Assembly: GCF_964340395.1 (NCBI RefSeq)
Contig: NC_135566.1
Coordinates: 13,075,001-13,139,000 of the forward strand
Source of the DNA: Glandiceps talaboti
Taxonomy: Eukaryota; Hemichordata; Enteropneusta; Spengelidae
DNA length: 64,000 bases
Direction of reading: 5' to 3'
This document shows positions 1-64,000 of this stretch, in pieces; position 1 is the first letter of the stretch; each line of letters begins with the position of its first letter. The notes below the pieces were generated by a model. That model made no database searches, was not told where the DNA came from, and saw only the letters and a list, made by a program, of their open reading frames with translations. A program made the translations under genes and the position numbers.

Positions 1-100
1 ATATCAATTATAATATTTCTGTCATAAAACTGAACACCTTAGTCTTCTGTGTGTTTTTTTTATTAATTTGCCGTTCTTTGCAATGATTGTATCTCCATAG

Positions 101-54744
<54,644 letters not shown>

Positions 54745-57700
54745 ATCAGATGGTGATATACTTAAGCTCGAAAATCAAAAGAATGTTTTTTTTTAATCTT
54801 TGGTTGTTTTTTTTAGTTCATCCCATTCTGAACAGCTGCATATTTAAATCGGAATAGTCGCACAGTCCCCTCATTTTACATTGCTAACTTCCTTGTTAAC
54901 TCACTAACTACTAATTTGCATAATTCATAACTAGTTGATATACATTTTAATCACTCTATATGTACATACATTTTATTCTTAATTGTAATCATAATATAAA
55001 CTCAGTATTTATCCTCATGTTTATGGTCTACAAAGATTTCAAAATGAAACACTTCTCTTTTGTGCATTGACTGTAATTTACACTTCTGAATAATTTTAGG
55101 GCGATATTAAACGACATATTATGTAGTTAGATATTTGCATAAATAGTTACAATCTTTCACTTTTTGATAAACATTTATACTCAGGACAAAATTTGTTACA
55201 CTTATTCGTTCGGAAATTAAAGGATGGTGTTAGTAGTAATATTGATGGTGTGTTCTCAAAGACAAGCTTCATGTGTTTTGTAGCCTTGGTTGAGAAAGAT
55301 ATTTCTGAATCAGTCAAAACACGACAAATAACAGTAAAGCCCTCCAAAATAAAGTATTACTTTTCAGTTTTGGTTGCCATTTACATCAAACGTTTGACTT
55401 AGCAAGCAAACGACAATTAAATTGTTTTGATTTTGCATGATTTTTAAAGCACAGCATTTGTCCGCCTCAGGGTGTCCACTCTACTAAGACCTGGTCAATA
55501 ATTAGGCAAGTTAATGCAAAACTGTGTTTTGCTAACAAATTTACATTCATTCATTCATTTATTTATTTATTTTCGAAAGAATTTTCCCCGAGTGAACTCT
55601 TGCATCATGTAAAATAGCCACATTCAGCTTAGTGACTGGAATGTAAGAGGACGGGTAAGAACTTACATTGTGCTCGCGACGCGACACACTACATTTGTCA
55701 ATAACAAAAAGAGGTATTTCCACCAGACATGCGCACCAGACGACTACTGATCTTTAAATAACGTCAAAAAATTGTCAATATACAGTATTCGAATTATTTT
55801 GTCTCCTGCGTCAAAATATTCATTAGTACTCATGTGTGCATTTTGTACAAAAAATATTTCAAACGTGTTTCATAAAACATCTTAGAATTTCAAGATTTTT
55901 TTATGACATGTATGACAATTCTAAGTGTTGAATTATGTTAATTTTGTGAAGGATTGATCTTTGTGACGAATTTTTTTCATAGAACAGTCATTATATACCA
56001 AACTATAATACTCAGATAGTGAATATATATCTACCGGTAATTTACTTTCGATGCTGCCAAGCAGTATACTTTTAAATTCATGTACATATACCATCCTGCT
56101 TTTTGGAAAGACCAGCCAAAACTCTAGGACAGTACGTTAACTTTCCAAAATATTTCCTGACAGTTACTTAACAATATGTTATCACTCTCATTAGAATTAA
56201 CCAAGACGGTTCGATTCGTTGTAATTACCGCATTTCTCTCCCACGTATGTCTTTACTGTATCATTGTGTAAGCCTGATATCTGCCTCTAAAACAGTTCAA
56301 GTGGCGCGGTCATTATGATATCACCGCACCGGGAGACTAGCTATAAGACGGTTCAGTTAGGTTTTTGGTCCCTGATTTGACACCCGATTTGGTTGTGTGA
56401 ATCTCTATATGCTATGGAATTCACATACAGGGAATGTGAATACACAGGGTATATTACGGAAAAAAGAGAACGTATGTGAAAAGTGTACGAGATGAAGTGT
56501 TGTAAAATGAAACAAATCTAGCCTTGTTTGTGTAAGTTTGTTTTCGTCTATTCTATTCATATTAAATTGTTACCAGAGTGGCTTTAGATGAACACTAATA
56601 TTGTGTCACACAAGGTCCATGTATATATAATTATATGTATATATATACTTATTTACAATGTCGACTTCGAGTATGGACTTGAAAGTATTTTCGTAACGAA
56701 ATTTAGGTTTGCGGTAAGCTTCTGGACAGTACCGGGAGATCGCTGATATGTCGATGACCCAGACTTTCGGAAGACAGTTAAAAAAAATTTAGTAAGTCAT
56801 TTCATTGGATAAAAGTCGTATGTTGTAGACATTGAGTAATAGCAACAGCTACTTGATACGTAATAAATCAATTTTCTAGATGTCTTAGTAAAAGTTATAA
56901 TCTCAATACTAGGTATATGGTGTTGCTTTGAATGTCATTTCTGGTCAATTTTCCTCGCTGTGAATAATGAACTTAAGAAACAGATGAAAAGAAGCATCAT
57001 TACTTTAAAAAGGAAATCTTTTATTAATCATATAATCAGTATTTCGTTTCTTCGTTTCAAACTTGACATCACTGTGAATATTCAAGATTATTCAGATTGC
57101 ATTATTTTATTGGTGTGTACATTTGCATTTAATGAAAATAATTTGCATTTACTTTGACGTCATTTTTTTTCGGTTATGGGTTATTTATTTACTAAAGTAT
57201 GTAAATTACATAATTTTTAAGCCATGTAAGTACTAAATAATGTTAATAAATGAAGAATTCAGTATTGTTACCCCCAATAGTTTTTATTAATATACGCATG
57301 CAGTAATACTAATTCTGTTACTCGTATATTTTTACGTCCTACTCTGCACATAATTATAAGCACTGGTCGGATTAAGCTGCTCGGCGACTTCGACCGTGTA
57401 ACACATGTACACTCATAGAGCTCATAGAGTGTCTATGAAACAGTCATTTTAGAGAGTATTACATGTTTATGACTAATGTTTGACATCGGTATTATGAATT
57501 TTACTGTATTTCACTGTATTTTAGAAAATAGTTGCGTTTTTTTTAACTGTATTCGTGACAATGTTGGCTTAATACATGTTGGGAAGTGTCAAGACACTGA
57601 CCTGGAATTGAAAATTAGCCCTATAAGGGAGATAATGTTATAGCGTTGTCTGTCTGTCTGTCTGTCTGTCCGCCTGCCTGCCTGTAGGTTTGTTTATCAG

Positions 57701-57936
57701 TATTTCTATAACTACTACCTCAATTCTAATGATGCGCAATCTTCTATGTGGTAATGCAAGGACTGACTGGGTTTTGATAACCATCATATGACTATTAATG
57801 AAACATTTGCATATCTTGCGAATGCAAACTCTAAATTGTAGGTAATTTCAGTTTACATCTGAATAAAGTAAGAATTTGAGTGATTTGAATTTCTAACTGT
57901 GCCCCATGCAAATGTGGGGAACTCTAACTGTGATTC
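54745..57936. other. Intergenic region between convergent genes
   Basis: This 3.2-kb stretch holds the 3' UTRs of both genes and no open frame with a recognisable domain. It is AT-rich, with a short (TTCA/TTTA) run near 55547-55575 and a (TGTC)n run near 57648-57670. Several polyA-like hexamers exist on the - strand (for example complement of 57184-57189 and 57283-57288) that could end the SMPDL3 transcript. I see no RNA gene or long inverted repeat here. Confidence 0.5.
55106..55353 (+). terminator. Possible polyadenylation signals of the giant gene
   Basis: Downstream of the stop at 54744 the first hexamers I see are attaaa at 55106-55111 and the canonical aataaa at 55348-55353. A 3' UTR of about 390 to 630 bases would follow. 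No transcript data support either one, and the region is AT-rich, so chance matches are likely. Confidence 0.3.
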
Positions 57937-63445
<5,509 letters not shown>

Positions 63446-64000
63446 GGTACGTCGTTCCTATCTGTACGGTCTGCGACGATTTCACACGGTTCCACGGCGA
63501 CCGTAGCGACGTACTTGGAGATAGCTGATATAGTGTAATGAGAGATTTGGCTGTTTTTTACACTGCCGTGGTTTTCACGAGTCGTGAAATGTTGAATACA
63601 AGAAGACTTCCACCCTTCTAGCAACTCGCTTCCTCGGTGGTATAATGCCCAACCTGGTAGCTGTTCTGTCTATATATATCGTTTGGTAAATGGGGAAATC
63701 CCGCACACGTCATCATGCGGTGATAAGCGGAAATCCGTGAACTTTGACCGGTGAATTACTTAAAGTCAAGGACAGCCGATGTCGTTGCTGTCGTTGTGGT
63801 CGGATTTGTTTTGGCGCATGAAAAAACTTTACGGACTGGCATTTCCTGCCCGGGGCATGTTAGGCGCACTTCATTTTGGAGGACGGTGCTTGGGGATATT
63901 ATAATATGAGCATTTGTAATGTGTACAATACGGTACGTGCAATGAATGAATGCTGTAAGAAGTCTTAGAAGTAAAAGTCCAACTCGTCAGCTTAATTAGG
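63446..64000. other. Upstream region of SMPDL3
   Basis: This stretch should hold the 5' UTR and promoter of the - strand SMPDL3 gene. It is less AT-rich than most of the window. Open frames here are short and match nothing I recognise. Confidence 0.45.
63671..63678 (-). promoter_or_regulatory. TATA-like box upstream of SMPDL3
   Basis: The sequence tatatata lies about 226 bases upstream of the SMPDL3 start codon. If functional it would place transcription start near 63640-63650 and give a 5' UTR of about 200 bases. The region is otherwise not AT-rich, which is mildly supportive, but (TA)n is common in this genome. Confidence 0.25.

Overview
The window is animal genomic DNA. It is AT-rich, with short exons split by GT-AG introns, many tri-, tetra- and pentanucleotide microsatellites, and small foldback elements. 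The protein families (VWD-C8-TIL assemblies, EGF, fibronectin type III, a GPI-type SMPDL3) and the consistent phase-1 exon borders fit a metazoan. A marine invertebrate (hemichordate, echinoderm, lancelet or mollusc) is my best guess, but nothing here fixes the species.

Two protein-coding genes are present and converge. The first fills positions 101-54744 on the + strand and starts before the window. I can place 68 exons whose phases all join, giving one open frame of about 6,857 residues up to the stop codon. The order is 2 EGF; VWD module 1; 6 EGF; 2 FN3-like; VWD module 2; 2 FN3-like; VWD modules 3, 4 and 5; 11 FN3-like; VWD module 6; one giant 7,431-bp exon with 16 FN3-like domains separated by Ser/Thr/Pro-rich linkers; a short stalk; one transmembrane helix; and a cytoplasmic tail of about 80 residues. 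This is a very large type I membrane protein with the gel-forming and adhesive modules seen in zonadhesin, FCGBP, tectorin and mucins. I do not recognise it as a named orthologue.

The second gene is on the - strand, 63445 down to 57937. It has six exons and encodes a complete 459-residue acid sphingomyelinase-like phosphodiesterase (SMPDL3 family) with a signal peptide, all expected metal-binding motifs and a C-terminal hydrophobic tail that looks like a GPI-anchor signal.

The large gene has grown by tandem duplication at three scales: whole seven-exon VWD modules (3, 4, 5), a five-exon FN3 block (exons 47-51 copied as 52-56), and a 12-copy array of 459-468-bp units inside one exon with an A/B higher-order pattern. 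Its FN3-like domains nearly all end in a CX8C pair that matches the last loop of an EGF domain. That FN3 plus EGF-clasp unit is the most novel-looking structure here. The introns hold two well-bounded MITE candidates (341 bp with TA flanks; 400 bp with TAA flanks), a perfect 148-bp palindrome, a tRNA-like SINE remnant, a 46-bp minisatellite and many microsatellites. The 54745-57936 interval between the genes holds little that I can recognise.
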